Below, piece by piece: positions 1 through 8,727 of a stretch of 64,000 nucleotides of DNA (position 1 is its first letter; each line of letters begins with the position of its first letter). Position numbers and translations under genes: made by a program. The notes under the pieces are model-generated. The model was not told the origin of the DNA. It did not search any database and was given only the letters and a program-made list of their open reading frames with translations. Source of the DNA: Alistipes sp. (lineage in GTDB: Bacteria > Bacteroidota > Bacteroidia > Bacteroidales > Rikenellaceae); contig JAFQTX010000001.1 of assembly GCA_017408825.1 (NCBI GenBank), positions 20,406-84,405 of the forward strand, read 5' to 3'.

Positions 1-535
1 GGTCGTATGCTATGAGTGCGTAGTCCTCCTCAAGTTCGAATGTCTTGATATGCTCCTCGGTGTAGATACGGCAGACATAGGCACTGCTGAGGTCTGCGGG
101 GGTAACGTTCAACGATATGCGTGTAGGCTCGTTGATTGTTACCTCAAACTCGAATGATGGGAGTGTTGATGCCTCCTGCTTTACCAAGATCTCGTACTTA
201 GCATCTACGGCGGTGTAGCTTACTGTGATCTTAGCCTCACGAGCCTCCTGCTTGTAGTTTGGTGCTACGTTAAAGGTGATAGAGCCGAAGGTTGCTGTGC
301 TGAGGTTTGTAATCCAGTTCTCGGTGCAGTTTGTGAGCACTACTGCGCCATTTGCGTGGTTCTCGATGGTGTACGTTACCTCCTGTGCGCCACCATTAGC
401 ACCTACCATAAGCTCTGAGCTATCGAGCTTGAACGATGCTGTGCCGCCCTTACCCTCGTCAGGGTTTTTCTCGCAACCTACCATTGCCACGAGAGCAATG
501 GCCATAAGCGAGCTAAAAAGATTTTTTAGTGTCAT
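1..535 (-). CDS. Partial surface lipoprotein with BACON-like domain (C-terminus beyond window)
   Basis: The reading frame starts at 535 on the minus strand and is still open at base 1, so the C-terminus lies outside the window. The N-terminus is a lipoprotein signal: a short charged start, a hydrophobic stretch and the lipobox-like ALVAMVGC followed by E-K-N. Next come about 80 residues resembling a BACON/Ig-like fold (alternating beta pattern with NWITNLS, then an EAREAKITVSY strand), a domain common on Bacteroidales carbohydrate-binding or protease-anchoring lipoproteins. It lies just downstream of the BACON lipoprotein 568-2079 in the same direction (32-nt gap), so the two are probably co-transcribed. 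The ligand is unknown. Confidence 0.75.
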   Translation of the reverse strand, partial: MTLKNLFSSLMAIALVAMVGCEKNPDEGKGGTASFKLDSSELMVGANGGAQEVTYTIENHANGAVVLTNCTENWITNLSTATFGSITFNVAPNYKQEAREAKITVSYTAVDAKYEILVKQEASTLPSFEFEVTINEPTRISLNVTPADLSSAYVCRIYTEEHIKTFELEEDYALIAYD

Positions 536-567
536 AGATATAGTTGTTAGTTGTTGTTAGATATTTT

Positions 568-2079
568 CTACTTATACTCCTGTGGTACGCCAGTCCACGT
601 TCCTGTAATCTTGTTGCGGAGGTCATCGTAGCCTTCAATCTCTACGGTTACTGTGCCGTCGCCATTATCCTTTATCGACATATTGCCAGAGCGGAATGGC
701 GCTACCTCGCTTTGGTCAGAGGTAAAGTACCAGCTACACAACAACTGGCTCATATTAGTCCAACCAGGGATGAACGACCACTTAGCCAAGTAGTCCGAAG
801 CGGTATACTCGCCATAGAAACCACTCTCCTTATCGCTGTAGCCTGTGATAATATCGAATTGGAAGCAGTCGCCAACGCCTGAGTTAGGCGAGATGATGAA
901 CACCCAGTTGTAGTAGCCATAATCGTAGTAGTCACCCTCGCAAGCATATACCATTGAGTGATCCGAGAGGTCTGCCTCGTAGTCGCCTTCGAGCGTAGAG
1001 TACACTGTGATATCGCCACGGCTGTCAGTAAGTGTTGGGTTGCCATTGAATACAGCGGTATGAGTCTCGCCATTAACCTTCACCGTGAGGGTCATCTTGC
1101 CATCCTCGACAACGAGAGTACCCTCCTCAAATGGTGCGATGTCGTCACGACGGCCATCCTTATCTGTCACCCAGAAGCCGCTATACTCTGCGGTGAATGT
1201 CCACTCGGCATATGTATCCTCGGGGTCGAAGGTATATGTGCCCTTAGGGATCTTGATATACTCCACGTCGGTAGATACAGGGCCATAGGCGTCGATGCGG
1301 TAGTATGTAGCGTTAGGTAGTGAGCTGCCCTCAGAGCTGAAGCCACGATCGGTGAAGAAGAACCAGTAGTTGCCCACGCCAGGTGTCAGCGCATCGCCAA
1401 GGTACTCGCCATAGAGTATCGGTGCCTCAAACATCATCTCGCCATCGCCCGCCTGACGCAGTGTGGTTGTTGCTGTTGATGAGCCGTAGCCTATGGTCAC
1501 CACGGTCTCACGTGCCTTGCCCGTAGTGTTTGTAGCCACGCCCAGCTCAATCTCGCCATCATCCATGGTGTCCATAGAGTAGATCCAGTCGGCATCGCTC
1601 TTCACATAGATATAGTCGTTGGGGTTTTTGCCCTGAACGGTATACCCGATAATTGCCTTGCATCCTGCACGCTTGACATCTATCGTCTCGCCCGAGGTGA
1701 TGGTGATGGTCGCCTCCTCAGCCACTCCAAGCTGATTGATAACTACGGTAGCATGCTCCGCACCTACACCAAGTGTCACTGCGGCCATACGAGTGCCACC
1801 AGTGTCGTTGTCCTCGGTCTGAATGAATATCTTACCCTGAATCCTGCCGTCTACCGTGGCCGAGTCGTGCTTGTAGACACGTAGCCACTCCGACGAAAGT
1901 GTAACCTCCGCCTCGCTCTCTGCCGTGTAGTCAATCATAAACTCAGCAGCATACTTACCGATGGTTACCTCCGTAGGGGAGGTGATAGTAAGGCCACCAC
2001 CAACGCCCTCCTCACTCTCGCAGCCCACAAACGCAAATAGGCCAACAAGAGCGAACATAATAGTAAATAATCGCTTCAT
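568..2079 (-). CDS. Surface lipoprotein with two BACON-type domains
   Basis: A 503-residue protein. MKRLFTIMFALVGLFAFVGC is a type II signal peptide with the lipidated cysteine at residue 20. Residues ~30-115 and ~120-215 are two BACON-like repeats, each ending in a VTLGVG/VVTIGYG strand and a conserved 'hxQxG' end (VINQLGVAEE, TTLRQAGDGE). The remaining ~290 residues are rich in Tyr, Trp and Gly and repeat a motif around 'W-F-F-T' and 'W-x-F-x-A', suggesting two further beta domains I cannot name. Such proteins are usually outer-membrane anchored and face the gut lumen. A strong promoter precedes it and a related partial lipoprotein follows. The function is inferred from architecture only. 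Confidence 0.8.
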   Translation of the reverse strand: MKRLFTIMFALVGLFAFVGCESEEGVGGGLTITSPTEVTIGKYAAEFMIDYTAESEAEVTLSSEWLRVYKHDSATVDGRIQGKIFIQTEDNDTGGTRMAAVTLGVGAEHATVVINQLGVAEEATITITSGETIDVKRAGCKAIIGYTVQGKNPNDYIYVKSDADWIYSMDTMDDGEIELGVATNTTGKARETVVTIGYGSSTATTTLRQAGDGEMMFEAPILYGEYLGDALTPGVGNYWFFFTDRGFSSEGSSLPNATYYRIDAYGPVSTDVEYIKIPKGTYTFDPEDTYAEWTFTAEYSGFWVTDKDGRRDDIAPFEEGTLVVEDGKMTLTVKVNGETHTAVFNGNPTLTDSRGDITVYSTLEGDYEADLSDHSMVYACEGDYYDYGYYNWVFIISPNSGVGDCFQFDIITGYSDKESGFYGEYTASDYLAKWSFIPGWTNMSQLLCSWYFTSDQSEVAPFRSGNMSIKDNGDGTVTVEIEGYDDLRNKITGTWTGVPQEYK

Positions 2080-2127
2080 AGTGTAGTTATTTTTTTTGTA
2101 TTGTTACGATATTGATTTATTCAGGCG

Positions 2128-2159
2128 CAAATATACCTATTTTATTTTATATATGCAAA
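2128..2159 (-). promoter_or_regulatory. Bacteroidota promoter for the BACON lipoprotein pair
   Basis: Read on the minus strand: TTTG (2159-2156), 20 nt, then TATATTTG (2135-2128). This matches the sigma-ABfr -33/-7 consensus and lies ~50 nt upstream of the start at 2079. Confidence 0.75.
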
Positions 2160-2223
2160 AATTATCCTCACCCTATTATTGTCTCTCTTTAGGCACGAAT
2201 GTTGCATTTTTTTTGCAATAATT

Positions 2224-2916
2224 ATGTGGTTGCGAACGATAAATATCCTCACGCTTGTTGCCAGCGTGCTGCTCCTCGCATCGCTATCGGTCGAGGTGCT
2301 CTACTCTCGGCAGTTCGCCTCATTCTCGGGGTTATACTCTTGGGCGATGTTTGTGGTGTGTGTCATCTTCCTTACCGACTTTGCTATGCTTATGTGGGCA
2401 AGCGACAACCGCCTACACTTCTTGGCCCGCAACTTTCCGATGCTCATTCTCTCGGTGCCCTACCATACTATCATTAACCTCTCGGGCGTAGTTCCTAACC
2501 ACCTTGCGACAATGGTGCTTAGTGGGGTAGTGTTGCTACGTGCCGTTATGGCGCTCTTCATAACCCTCAGATGGCTCATCGAGAGCCGTGCGTCACGCCT
2601 ACTGTGGGCCTATGTAGCCACGGTGCTACTATGCACCTACTTTGCGTCGTTGCTCTTCTATGAGTACGAAGCACCTGTGAATAGCTCGGTGCGTAACTTT
2701 GGCGATGCGCTATGGTGGGCAGCGATGAACCTAACGACCGTTGGTGCTGAGATATTCCCCGTGACGGCCATCGGCAAGACCATATGTGTGCTGCTACCTG
2801 TGTTGGGTACGGCGATGTTCCCTGTGCTTACGGTATATATCACTTCGCTCTATAATCGTCATACGACGAATGGTGGCACGCAAGTTGCTGAGGATGATGC
2901 AAACCAAAAAATATAA
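2224..2916 (+). CDS. Two-pore-helix type ion channel-like membrane protein with non-canonical filter
   Basis: I use the ATG at 2224 (230 residues); an upstream TTG would add 15 residues without benefit. Hydrophobic segments lie near residues 5-25, 38-58, 70-90, 95-117, 126-146 and 185-208. The last pair encloses a pore-helix-like stretch, DALWWAAMNLTTVGAEIFP, at 161-179. This matches the architecture of bacterial voltage-gated-like K+ channels (Ion_trans_2), but the selectivity filter reads TTVGAE (171-176) instead of TVGYG, so ion specificity cannot be assumed. No cytoplasmic RCK or cyclic-nucleotide domain is present; the tail is ~20 residues. A lipoprotein gene follows after 6 nt, so the two are probably one operon. 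Confidence 0.7.
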   Translation: MWLRTINILTLVASVLLLASLSVEVLYSRQFASFSGLYSWAMFVVCVIFLTDFAMLMWASDNRLHFLARNFPMLILSVPYHTIINLSGVVPNHLATMVLSGVVLLRAVMALFITLRWLIESRASRLLWAYVATVLLCTYFASLLFYEYEAPVNSSVRNFGDALWWAAMNLTTVGAEIFPVTAIGKTICVLLPVLGTAMFPVLTVYITSLYNRHTTNGGTQVAEDDANQKI

Positions 2917-2922
2917 TTTAGG

Positions 2923-3492
2923 ATGAAACGGACACTTTTAGCCATTATGGTTATCGCCTCGGTCGTAGGCGTAGCAAGTTGTAGCAAAGCTCAACGCTGG
3001 AACGAGAAGGAGCGTCGTGCGGTGCGTGACGATGTGCGAGCTTATCGCAATATGGTCTATCTCGACAACCTCGAGCAGGCCGAGTTTGACCTTTTCTCGA
3101 ACGATGTGGTCGATGCTATCGAGGTAGATTATCCCATCTACACAACATTTGTAGAGCTGCCCGGGCGTGGCGATACCGTGGAGGTATATGTGGTATCTAC
3201 AATCGTGAGCGAGCTTGCGGCAGATGCCCATAATATGCGTAAGATATACCCCTATAAGGAGCTTGTTGCCGAGGGTATCCTCCCCTCGGACCTCGACCGT
3301 CAGGCCCAGCGAGCCTTTTATGAGTGTTTCGCACGCAGGGTAGATAATAGCTTCTCGTCGGTGGGCGAGTTCTTCAATGCTGTGCTTGCCGACACCACGT
3401 CGAACTCAAAGATTGAGCAACTTCAGCGTCAGTGTGCCTCGGACCTCTTCGACTGGGTTGTCGAGATTGACGAGGTGATACTCTACGAGTAG
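2923..3492 (+). CDS. Small hypothetical lipoprotein
   Basis: A 189-residue protein of unknown function. MKRTLLAIMVIASVVGVASC is a lipoprotein signal peptide with Cys20. The mature part is mostly charged and predicted helical (EKERRAVRDDVRAYRNM; LQRQCASDLFDWVVEIDEV) with one short beta-like stretch (VEVYVVSTIVSEL). I recognise no family. It begins 6 nt after the channel gene, so it may be a periplasm-facing partner of that channel; this rests on gene order alone. A GC-rich hairpin followed by a T-run after its stop probably ends the transcript. Confidence 0.7.
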   Translation: MKRTLLAIMVIASVVGVASCSKAQRWNEKERRAVRDDVRAYRNMVYLDNLEQAEFDLFSNDVVDAIEVDYPIYTTFVELPGRGDTVEVYVVSTIVSELAADAHNMRKIYPYKELVAEGILPSDLDRQAQRAFYECFARRVDNSFSSVGEFFNAVLADTTSNSKIEQLQRQCASDLFDWVVEIDEVILYE

Positions 3493-3528
3493 CCTTCCAT
3501 ATGCATAGTTAAGTATAAAGTTTGATTA

Positions 3529-3593
3529 CCGAGACTTCGGTCGAAGAGGGGGATGGGTGGTTTGGTTGCCACTGGCCCCCTCGGTTGTTTTTT
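3529..3593 (+). terminator. Probable intrinsic terminator after the channel/lipoprotein pair
   Basis: A GAGGGGG arm near 3546-3552 pairs with CCCCCTC near 3576-3582 and is followed by a T-rich stretch (GTTTTTTAG) up to about 3594. The outer CCGAG/CTCGG bases may extend the stem. Confidence 0.5.
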
Positions 3594-3605
3594 AGTGTTG
3601 GAGTG

Positions 3606-3636
3606 TTGCAAGTTTCGGAGAAAATTCCTATATTTG
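3606..3636 (+). promoter_or_regulatory. Promoter of mscL
   Basis: TTG at 3606-3608, 20 nt, then TATATTTG at 3629-3636; the mscL start lies 43 nt further on. Confidence 0.65.
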
Positions 3637-3679
3637 TAATATTATTTGACTCTAACGACTAACTAAACACAAAACTATT

Positions 3680-4135
3680 ATGGGACTATTGCAAGAGTTT
3701 AAGACATTCGCACTTAAGGGTAATGTCGTAGATATGGCAGTCGGTGTTATCATCGGTGGTGCTTTTGGTAAGATCGTAACATCGTTGGTGAACGATATCA
3801 TTATGCCACCTATCGGTGTGATCACTGGCGGCGTAGACTTTAAGGATTTAAGCGTTGTTATCCAGAAGGGTGTTGAGGCTACCGAGACCACCCCTGCCGT
3901 GGCCGAGGTTGTTTGGAAGTATGGTGCCTTCGTTCAGCAGGTCATCGACTTCCTTATTGTTGCCATCAGCGTCTTTGTGATGATTAAGCTCATCAATAAG
4001 CTCTCGAACCTCCGCAAGAAGGAGGAGGCTGCCGTAGCCCCTGCCCCCGAGCCAGAACCAGCTCCCGAGCCAGAGCCAACAAAGGAGGAGTTGTTGCTTA
4101 CGGAGATTCGTGATTTGCTCAAAGAGAAAAAGTAA
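3680..4135 (+). CDS. mscL: Large-conductance mechanosensitive channel MscL
   Basis: A 151-residue inner-membrane channel that opens under high membrane tension and releases solutes during hypo-osmotic shock. The N-terminal helix and TM1 are clear: [20 protein letters not shown] leads into [24 protein letters not shown] (residues 21-45), the family signature with its Gly-rich pore-lining helix. A periplasmic loop of ~30 residues follows, then TM2 ([18 protein letters not shown]). The C-terminus carries a Pro/Glu-rich linker ([11 protein letters not shown]) and an amphipathic helix, [16 protein letters not shown], which forms the cytoplasmic bundle in the pentamer. Length and layout are normal. 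It has its own promoter, and its stop codon abuts a repeated hairpin element. Confidence 0.97.
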   Translation: MGLLQEFKTFALKGNVVDMAVGVIIGGAFGKIVTSLVNDIIMPPIGVITGGVDFKDLSVVIQKGVEATETTPAVAEVVWKYGAFVQQVIDFLIVAISVFVMIKLINKLSNLRKKEEAAVAPAPEPEPAPEPEPTKEELLLTEIRDLLKEKK

Positions 4136-4243
4136 TTTCTTGTGATAAGGAGTCGATTGCGGCCCCTAACAAAAAATGCCACCAATGGGACGTACGCCAA
4201 GTACTACCCATCGGTGGCATTTTTGCCGAGTGTAGCACTCGGC
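4134..4243. terminator. Repeated 3'-UTR element with bidirectional terminator hairpins
   Basis: The block AATTTCTTGTGATAAGGAG starts within the mscL stop codon (4134-4152); the same block overlaps the stop codon of the DUF1015 gene at 9971. It is followed by a long hairpin at 4171-4224: A-run, TGCCACC-ATGGG stem, an inner GTAC-GCCAA-GTAC stem-loop, then CCCAT-GGTGGCA and a T-run. A second hairpin, GCCGAGTG/CACTCGGC, lies at 4225-4243. A-runs and T-runs on opposite sides would allow termination from both convergent neighbours (mscL and the gene at 4408-4899). Confidence 0.65.
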
Positions 4244-4244
4244 A

Positions 4245-4378
4245 TCCTTCTGACAAGAAATTTATTGTGATAGTGGCACTACTTTGCCACCTCAATCATT
4301 GCCCCGAATGGGAATCTCGTCAAGTATGTCCCATCCAGGGCAATCTCTTAATCGGCGACAAATTAGCACCTCTCTGAC
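4245..4378. repeat. Dispersed intergenic repeat, copy A (~134 bp)
   Basis: Nearly identical to 10085-10218, differing at only a few positions. Both begin CCTTCTGACAAGAAATTT and contain GATAGTGGC...GCCACCTC and a long stem, ATTGCCCCGAATGGGA pairing with TCCCAT(C)C(G/A)GGGCAAT. The inner loop has the ...CGTCAAGTAT form that resembles the GTAC hairpin core of the neighbouring elements. No coding potential is seen. Confidence 0.75.
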
Positions 4379-4407
4379 CTCTTTCCGAGTCCTCTCAGCC
4401 CCCTACG

Positions 4408-4899
4408 CTAATACAACTTAATATACTCGTACGTATTCCCTACCAGAGAGAGGTAGCGCTCGAACTCCTCACGAGAGATCACCACCGTGAAGCGGTTGTC
4501 GTTGGGGTGAAAGCTCAGCGACTCCTGCTGTTGTAGGCTCTCGTCGAGGAATAGGTGTACGTGGTTTTCGGTGTCGTTGATAAGTCCAAAGGGCGATACC
4601 GACCCTGGCGAGAGGCCTAACCACTTGAGCATACGCTCAGGCGAGGCAAACGAGAGCTTGCCCTGATGAAGGATATGCTCGAGGTCGTGGATGGCCATCG
4701 ACTGCTCCGAGTCGAAGACGACAAGGTAGTGGCGGTTGCCCTTGTGGTTGCGGAAGAAGAGGTTCTTGCAGTGCTTCGACCCATCCTTGCGCCAATACTC
4801 TCGAGCAATCTCAATAGTGGGGGCCTCGGGGTGCTCGTACCACGAGTAGCTTATGCCGTGCTCGTCGAGCCACTGAAATACTTTATCACGTCGTTCCAT
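4408..4899 (-). CDS. YbaK/ProX-type prolyl-tRNA editing (deacylase) protein
   Basis: A 163-residue free-standing editing domain of the YbaK/EbsC/ProX superfamily, which hydrolyses mischarged aminoacyl-tRNA (Ala- or Cys-tRNA-Pro) in the cytoplasm. Visible features: an N-terminal helix (KVFQWLDEHGISYSWYEHPEA), the KHCKNLFFRNHKGNRHYLVV strand carrying the family's conserved Lys and N-x-F/R-N elements, and SPGSVSPFGLINDTENHVHLFLDE, which matches the conserved G-x-V-S-P-F-G-L signature. Length matches stand-alone ProX proteins. It is convergent with mscL and separated from it by repeat elements. The exact substrate (Ala versus Cys) cannot be told from sequence alone. Confidence 0.9.
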   Translation of the reverse strand: MERRDKVFQWLDEHGISYSWYEHPEAPTIEIAREYWRKDGSKHCKNLFFRNHKGNRHYLVVFDSEQSMAIHDLEHILHQGKLSFASPERMLKWLGLSPGSVSPFGLINDTENHVHLFLDESLQQQESLSFHPNDNRFTVVISREEFERYLSLVGNTYEYIKLY

Positions 4900-5040
4900 A
4901 TGTCAAATGCTAAAATAAAACGCTCAAAGATAGGAAAAAGTTGTGACTTTTCATCACGTGTGGCCTACTTTGATGTAGAGGGATGTTGTAGTAGGAGCGT
5001 CATTATGACGCCAAAGGTAGTAAAATTATGGCTAATGGTG

Positions 5041-5071
5041 TTGCATAAATAGAATAAATTACCTAACTTTG
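5041..5071 (+). promoter_or_regulatory. Promoter of galK
   Basis: TTG at 5041-5043, 20 nt, TAACTTTG at 5064-5071; the start codon is 40 nt downstream. Confidence 0.7.
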
Positions 5072-5111
5072 TTGGGATAATAGGCAAGTCACAACGTAAA
5101 ACATAGATATT

Positions 5112-6248
5112 ATGAACATAACACTTATCAACGAGAAGTTTCGTGAGAAGTTTGGCACTTCGGGCGAGTTGTTTACATCGCCAGGTCGTATCAACCTTAT
5201 AGGTGAGCATACAGACTACAACGGCGGTTTTGTCTTTCCTGGAGCTATCGACAAGGGTATGGTCGCTGAGATTAGGCTCAACGGCAGCGATAAGGTGCGT
5301 GCCTACTCCGTAGACCTCGATGATTATGCCGAGTTTGGACTCAGCGAGGAGGATGCTCCACGAACCAGCTGGGCACGCTATATCTTCGGCGTATGTCGTG
5401 AGATAGAGAAGCGTGGTGGTAAGATTGCAGGCTTCGACACAGCCTTCTCGGGCGATGTGCCTCTTGGCGCAGGTATGTCATCATCGGCAGCCCTCGAGTC
5501 TACATTTGCCAACGCCCTCAATGAGCTATTCGCATTGGGTATCGACCGCTTCGAGCTCGCTCGCATAGGTCAGTCTACGGAGCATAACTACTGCGGCGTG
5601 AAGTGCGGTATTATGGATCAGTTTGCATCGATATTCGGTAAGGCAGGCCACCTTATGCGCCTCGACTGCCGTTCGATGGAGTTTGAGTACTTCCCGTTCA
5701 ACCCCGAGGCGCACGGCTACAAACTTGTTCTTTTGGACTCGGTGGTTAAGCACGAACTTGTAGGCTCGCCATATAACGACCGCCGTGCTTCGTGCGAGAG
5801 GGTAGCCGCAGTTCTCGGTCAGGAGTTCCTGCGTGGCGCTACTATGGAGCAGCTCGATGGCGTAAAGGATAAGATCTCGGAGGAGGACTACAAACGTGCC
5901 CGCTATGTCATCGGCGAGGAGCAGCGTGTGCTCGATGTGTGCGAGGCTCTCAAGCGTGGCGACTATGAGACCGTAGGTAGGCGTATGTATGAGACACACT
6001 GGGGTATGTCGCACGACTATGAGGTGTCGTGCGAGGAGCTCGACTTCCTTGCTACTGTTGCCGAGGAGTGTGGTGTTGCTGGCTCACGCATCATGGGTGG
6101 TGGCTTCGGCGGCTGCACCATCAATCTTGTTAAGAGCGAGCTTTACGATGAGTTTATCGCCACTGCCAAGCGTCGCTTTGCCGAAAAATATGGCCACGAG
6201 CCTAAGGTCTACGCCGTAGTAATATCGGATGGCGCACGCAGATTGTAA
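5112..6248 (+). CDS. galK: Galactokinase
   Basis: A 378-residue GHMP-family kinase that phosphorylates alpha-D-galactose at C1 using ATP, the first committed step of the Leloir pathway, in the cytoplasm. The signature SPGRINLIGEHTDYNGGFVFP lies at residues ~23-43 (sugar binding). The ATP-binding motif PLGAGMSSSAALE is near 118-130, with the expected catalytic region GVKCGIMDQFASIFG. The C-terminal GHMP motif GSRIMGGGFGGCTINLV is near 332-348. Length is normal for bacterial GalK. No galT, galE or transporter is adjacent; it stands alone with its own promoter. Confidence 0.97.
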   Translation: MNITLINEKFREKFGTSGELFTSPGRINLIGEHTDYNGGFVFPGAIDKGMVAEIRLNGSDKVRAYSVDLDDYAEFGLSEEDAPRTSWARYIFGVCREIEKRGGKIAGFDTAFSGDVPLGAGMSSSAALESTFANALNELFALGIDRFELARIGQSTEHNYCGVKCGIMDQFASIFGKAGHLMRLDCRSMEFEYFPFNPEAHGYKLVLLDSVVKHELVGSPYNDRRASCERVAAVLGQEFLRGATMEQLDGVKDKISEEDYKRARYVIGEEQRVLDVCEALKRGDYETVGRRMYETHWGMSHDYEVSCEELDFLATVAEECGVAGSRIMGGGFGGCTINLVKSELYDEFIATAKRRFAEKYGHEPKVYAVVISDGARRL

Positions 6249-6266
6249 GAAAAAGTTGCTCTTAAT

Positions 6267-6297
6267 TTTGGAAAGAGCAAAAAAGTTGCTATCTTTG
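6267..6297 (+). promoter_or_regulatory. Promoter of the serC-serA-DUF1015 cluster
   Basis: TTTG at 6267-6270, 19 nt, TATCTTTG at 6290-6297. The ~107-nt leader to the serC ATG shows no riboswitch I recognise. Confidence 0.7.
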
Positions 6298-6404
6298 TGT
6301 GACTATATATGCGTGAGCATATTGGCGCTACAGCGTAAGTAGCACGAGGATAAAGAGATAGGATTTATTTACCAATACAAACTTAATAAAAACACTTAAA
6401 ACTT

Positions 6405-7484
6405 ATGAAACACAATTTTAACGCAGGACCTTGCGTTCTTCCACGTCAGGCTGTTGAGGCTGCTATCGAGGCTATCCGTGACTTCGACAACACTGGTATC
6501 GGTATCCTTGAGATTTCACACCGTACTCCAGGTTGGGAGCGTGTAATGGCTGAGGTAGAGCAGCTATGGCGTGAGCTTCTCAACATTCCAGATGACTACG
6601 CTGTATTCTTCGTAGGCGGTGGTGCATCTACTCAGTTCTTCCAGGTTCCTGCTAACCTTCTTAAGACTAAGGCTGCTTACTTGCAGACTGGTGTTTGGGC
6701 TAAGAAGGCAGTTAAGGAGGCTAAGTTCTACGGCGAGGTTGAGGTTGTTGCTTCTTCTGAGGACAAGACCTACAGCTACATCCCAAAGAACTACACTATC
6801 CCTGCTGATGCTGACTACTTCCACATCACCACTAACAACACTATCTACGGTACCGAGATCCACGAGGATATCGACTCTCCTGTAACCCTTGTTGCTGATA
6901 TGTCATCAGACATCATGTCTCGTCCTATCGACATCAAGAAGTATGGTATGATCTATGGTGGTGCTCAGAAGAATGTGGGCCCTGCTGGTGTTACCTTCGT
7001 TATCATCCGCAAGGATCTTCTCGGTCAGTCAGGCCGTAAGCTCCAGACTATGGTTGATTACGCTACTCACTACCCAGAGGAGGCTCGCAACCACTCTATG
7101 TTCAACACTCCTCCAGTATTCCCTATCTTCGTAATGTACCAGACTTTGAAGTGGGTTAAGGAGCTCGGTGGTGTTGAGGTTATGTACAAGATGAACAAGG
7201 AGAAGGCTGAGTTGCTCTACAACGAGATCGACCGCAACTCTATGTTCGTAGGTACTGCTGCTAAGGAGGACCGCTCGTTGATGAACGTTTGCTTCGTAAT
7301 GGCTCCAGGTAAGGAGGAGTTCGAGAAGGAGTTCATGGAGTTCGCTAAGGAGCGTGGTATGGTAGGTATCAAGGGTCACCGTTCAGTAGGTGGTTTCCGT
7401 GCCTCTATCTACAACGCTTGTCCAAAGGAGTCTGTTGAGGCTTTGGTAGCTTGCATGAAGGAGTTCGAGGAGCTTCACAAGTAA
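6405..7484 (+). CDS. serC: Phosphoserine aminotransferase
   Basis: A 359-residue class V PLP aminotransferase converting 3-phosphohydroxypyruvate and glutamate to 3-phosphoserine and 2-oxoglutarate (serine pathway; also used in pyridoxal phosphate synthesis). The opening FNAGPCVLP is the family start. GGGASTQFF (residues 71-79) binds phosphate. The PLP lysine is K189 in [25 protein letters not shown] near the C-terminus contains the substrate-binding arginine. Codon use is strongly biased (GCT, GTT, CGT, AAG), unlike the rest of the window, suggesting high expression. serA follows after 107 nt. Confidence 0.97.
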   Translation: MKHNFNAGPCVLPRQAVEAAIEAIRDFDNTGIGILEISHRTPGWERVMAEVEQLWRELLNIPDDYAVFFVGGGASTQFFQVPANLLKTKAAYLQTGVWAKKAVKEAKFYGEVEVVASSEDKTYSYIPKNYTIPADADYFHITTNNTIYGTEIHEDIDSPVTLVADMSSDIMSRPIDIKKYGMIYGGAQKNVGPAGVTFVIIRKDLLGQSGRKLQTMVDYATHYPEEARNHSMFNTPPVFPIFVMYQTLKWVKELGGVEVMYKMNKEKAELLYNEIDRNSMFVGTAAKEDRSLMNVCFVMAPGKEEFEKEFMEFAKERGMVGIKGHRSVGGFRASIYNACPKESVEALVACMKEFEELHK

Positions 7485-7591
7485 TCCATACCAATTAAAT
7501 ATTACGGTAGCCACTCCTCGGGGTGGCTGCCTTGATACTTTTTTTTGACAACATTATTTAACAACCATTAAAAAAGAATAATAGACCTATT

Positions 7592-8515
7592 ATGAAGGTA
7601 CTTATTGCAACCGAGAAGCCCTTTGCAAAGAGTGCAGTTGAGGGTATCGAGTCAATCTTGAAGGAGGCAGGTTATGAGGTAGTTCGCCTTGAGAAGTATG
7701 CCGACAAGTCGGAGCTTTTGGCCGCTGTTGCCGATGTTGATGCTCTCATCATCCGTAGCGACAAGGTTACTGCTGAGGTTCTTGACGCTGCTAAGCAGCT
7801 TAAGATCGTTGTTCGTGCAGGTGCTGGTTTCGACAACGTAGACTGCGCTGCTGCTAAGGATAAGGGCGTAGTTGTTATGAACACTCCTGGCCAGAACTCA
7901 AATGCTGTTGCTGAGCTCGCTCTCGGTATGATGGTATTTATGGCTCGTAACCAGTTCACCCCAGGTACAGGTTCTGAGCTTCAGGGTAAGACCCTCGCTA
8001 TCCACGCTTACGGTAACGTAGGTCGCTTGGTAGGCTTGAAGGGTAAGGCTCTCGGTATGAACGTTGTGGCATACGACCCATTCATCACTGACGACGCAGT
8101 ATTCGAGCGTGATGGCGTTAAGAAGATGAACTCTATCGCTGAGCTCTACGCTGCTGCTGACTACCTCTCACTCCACATCCCAGCAACTGCTGAGACTAAG
8201 GGCTCTATCGGCTACGACCTCGCTATGTCGATGCCTAAGGGTGCTACCTTGGTGAACACCGCTCGTAAGGAGGTTATCAACGAGGAGGGTCTTATGAAGG
8301 CTATGGAGGAGCGTGAGGACCTCAAGTATATCACCGATATTGCTCCTGATACAAAGGATCTATTCGCTGAGAAGTTTGGTAAGCGCTACTTCGGTACTCC
8401 TAAGAAGCAGGGTGCTGAGACTGCTGAGGCTAACGTAAACGCTGGTCTTGCTGCTGCACGTCAGATCGTGGATTACTTTGTAAACGGCAACGTTCGCTTC
8501 CAGGTTAATAAATAA
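7592..8515 (+). CDS. serA: D-3-phosphoglycerate dehydrogenase (short form, no ACT domain)
   Basis: A 307-residue NAD-dependent 2-hydroxyacid dehydrogenase catalysing the first step of serine synthesis. VRAGAGFDNVD (74-84) and the NAD-binding loop HAYGNVGRLVG (138-148) are clear, as is the arginine of NTARKE (R225). The usual TPH catalytic histidine position reads TPKKQGAETAEAN (269-281). The C-terminal regulatory ACT or ASB domain of the long SerA type is absent, so allosteric serine inhibition by that route is unlikely. The position between serC and the DUF1015 gene supports the assignment. Codon bias again suggests high expression. Confidence 0.93.
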   Translation: MKVLIATEKPFAKSAVEGIESILKEAGYEVVRLEKYADKSELLAAVADVDALIIRSDKVTAEVLDAAKQLKIVVRAGAGFDNVDCAAAKDKGVVVMNTPGQNSNAVAELALGMMVFMARNQFTPGTGSELQGKTLAIHAYGNVGRLVGLKGKALGMNVVAYDPFITDDAVFERDGVKKMNSIAELYAAADYLSLHIPATAETKGSIGYDLAMSMPKGATLVNTARKEVINEEGLMKAMEEREDLKYITDIAPDTKDLFAEKFGKRYFGTPKKQGAETAEANVNAGLAAARQIVDYFVNGNVRFQVNK

Positions 8516-8727
8516 TCTTGTTTGATATTTCGAAGCTTGCCTCGGCTGAAAATTGCTCATTTACCTCGAGTAAACTCCGCATTTTCATCCATCGAGCAAT
8601 CTCCAAACTATCTAAACAATATTACTTATTAAATATATCAGTCGTGTGCTGATAACAACATAGGGTGTCAATGAAATACTTGGCACCCTTACATAGAAAA
8701 ATTAACAAGCTAAAACTACAAACTAAT

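Noticed and set aside
6298-6404. Riboswitch in the serC leader
   Set aside because: No recognisable conserved riboswitch core or strong stem-loop in ~107 nt.
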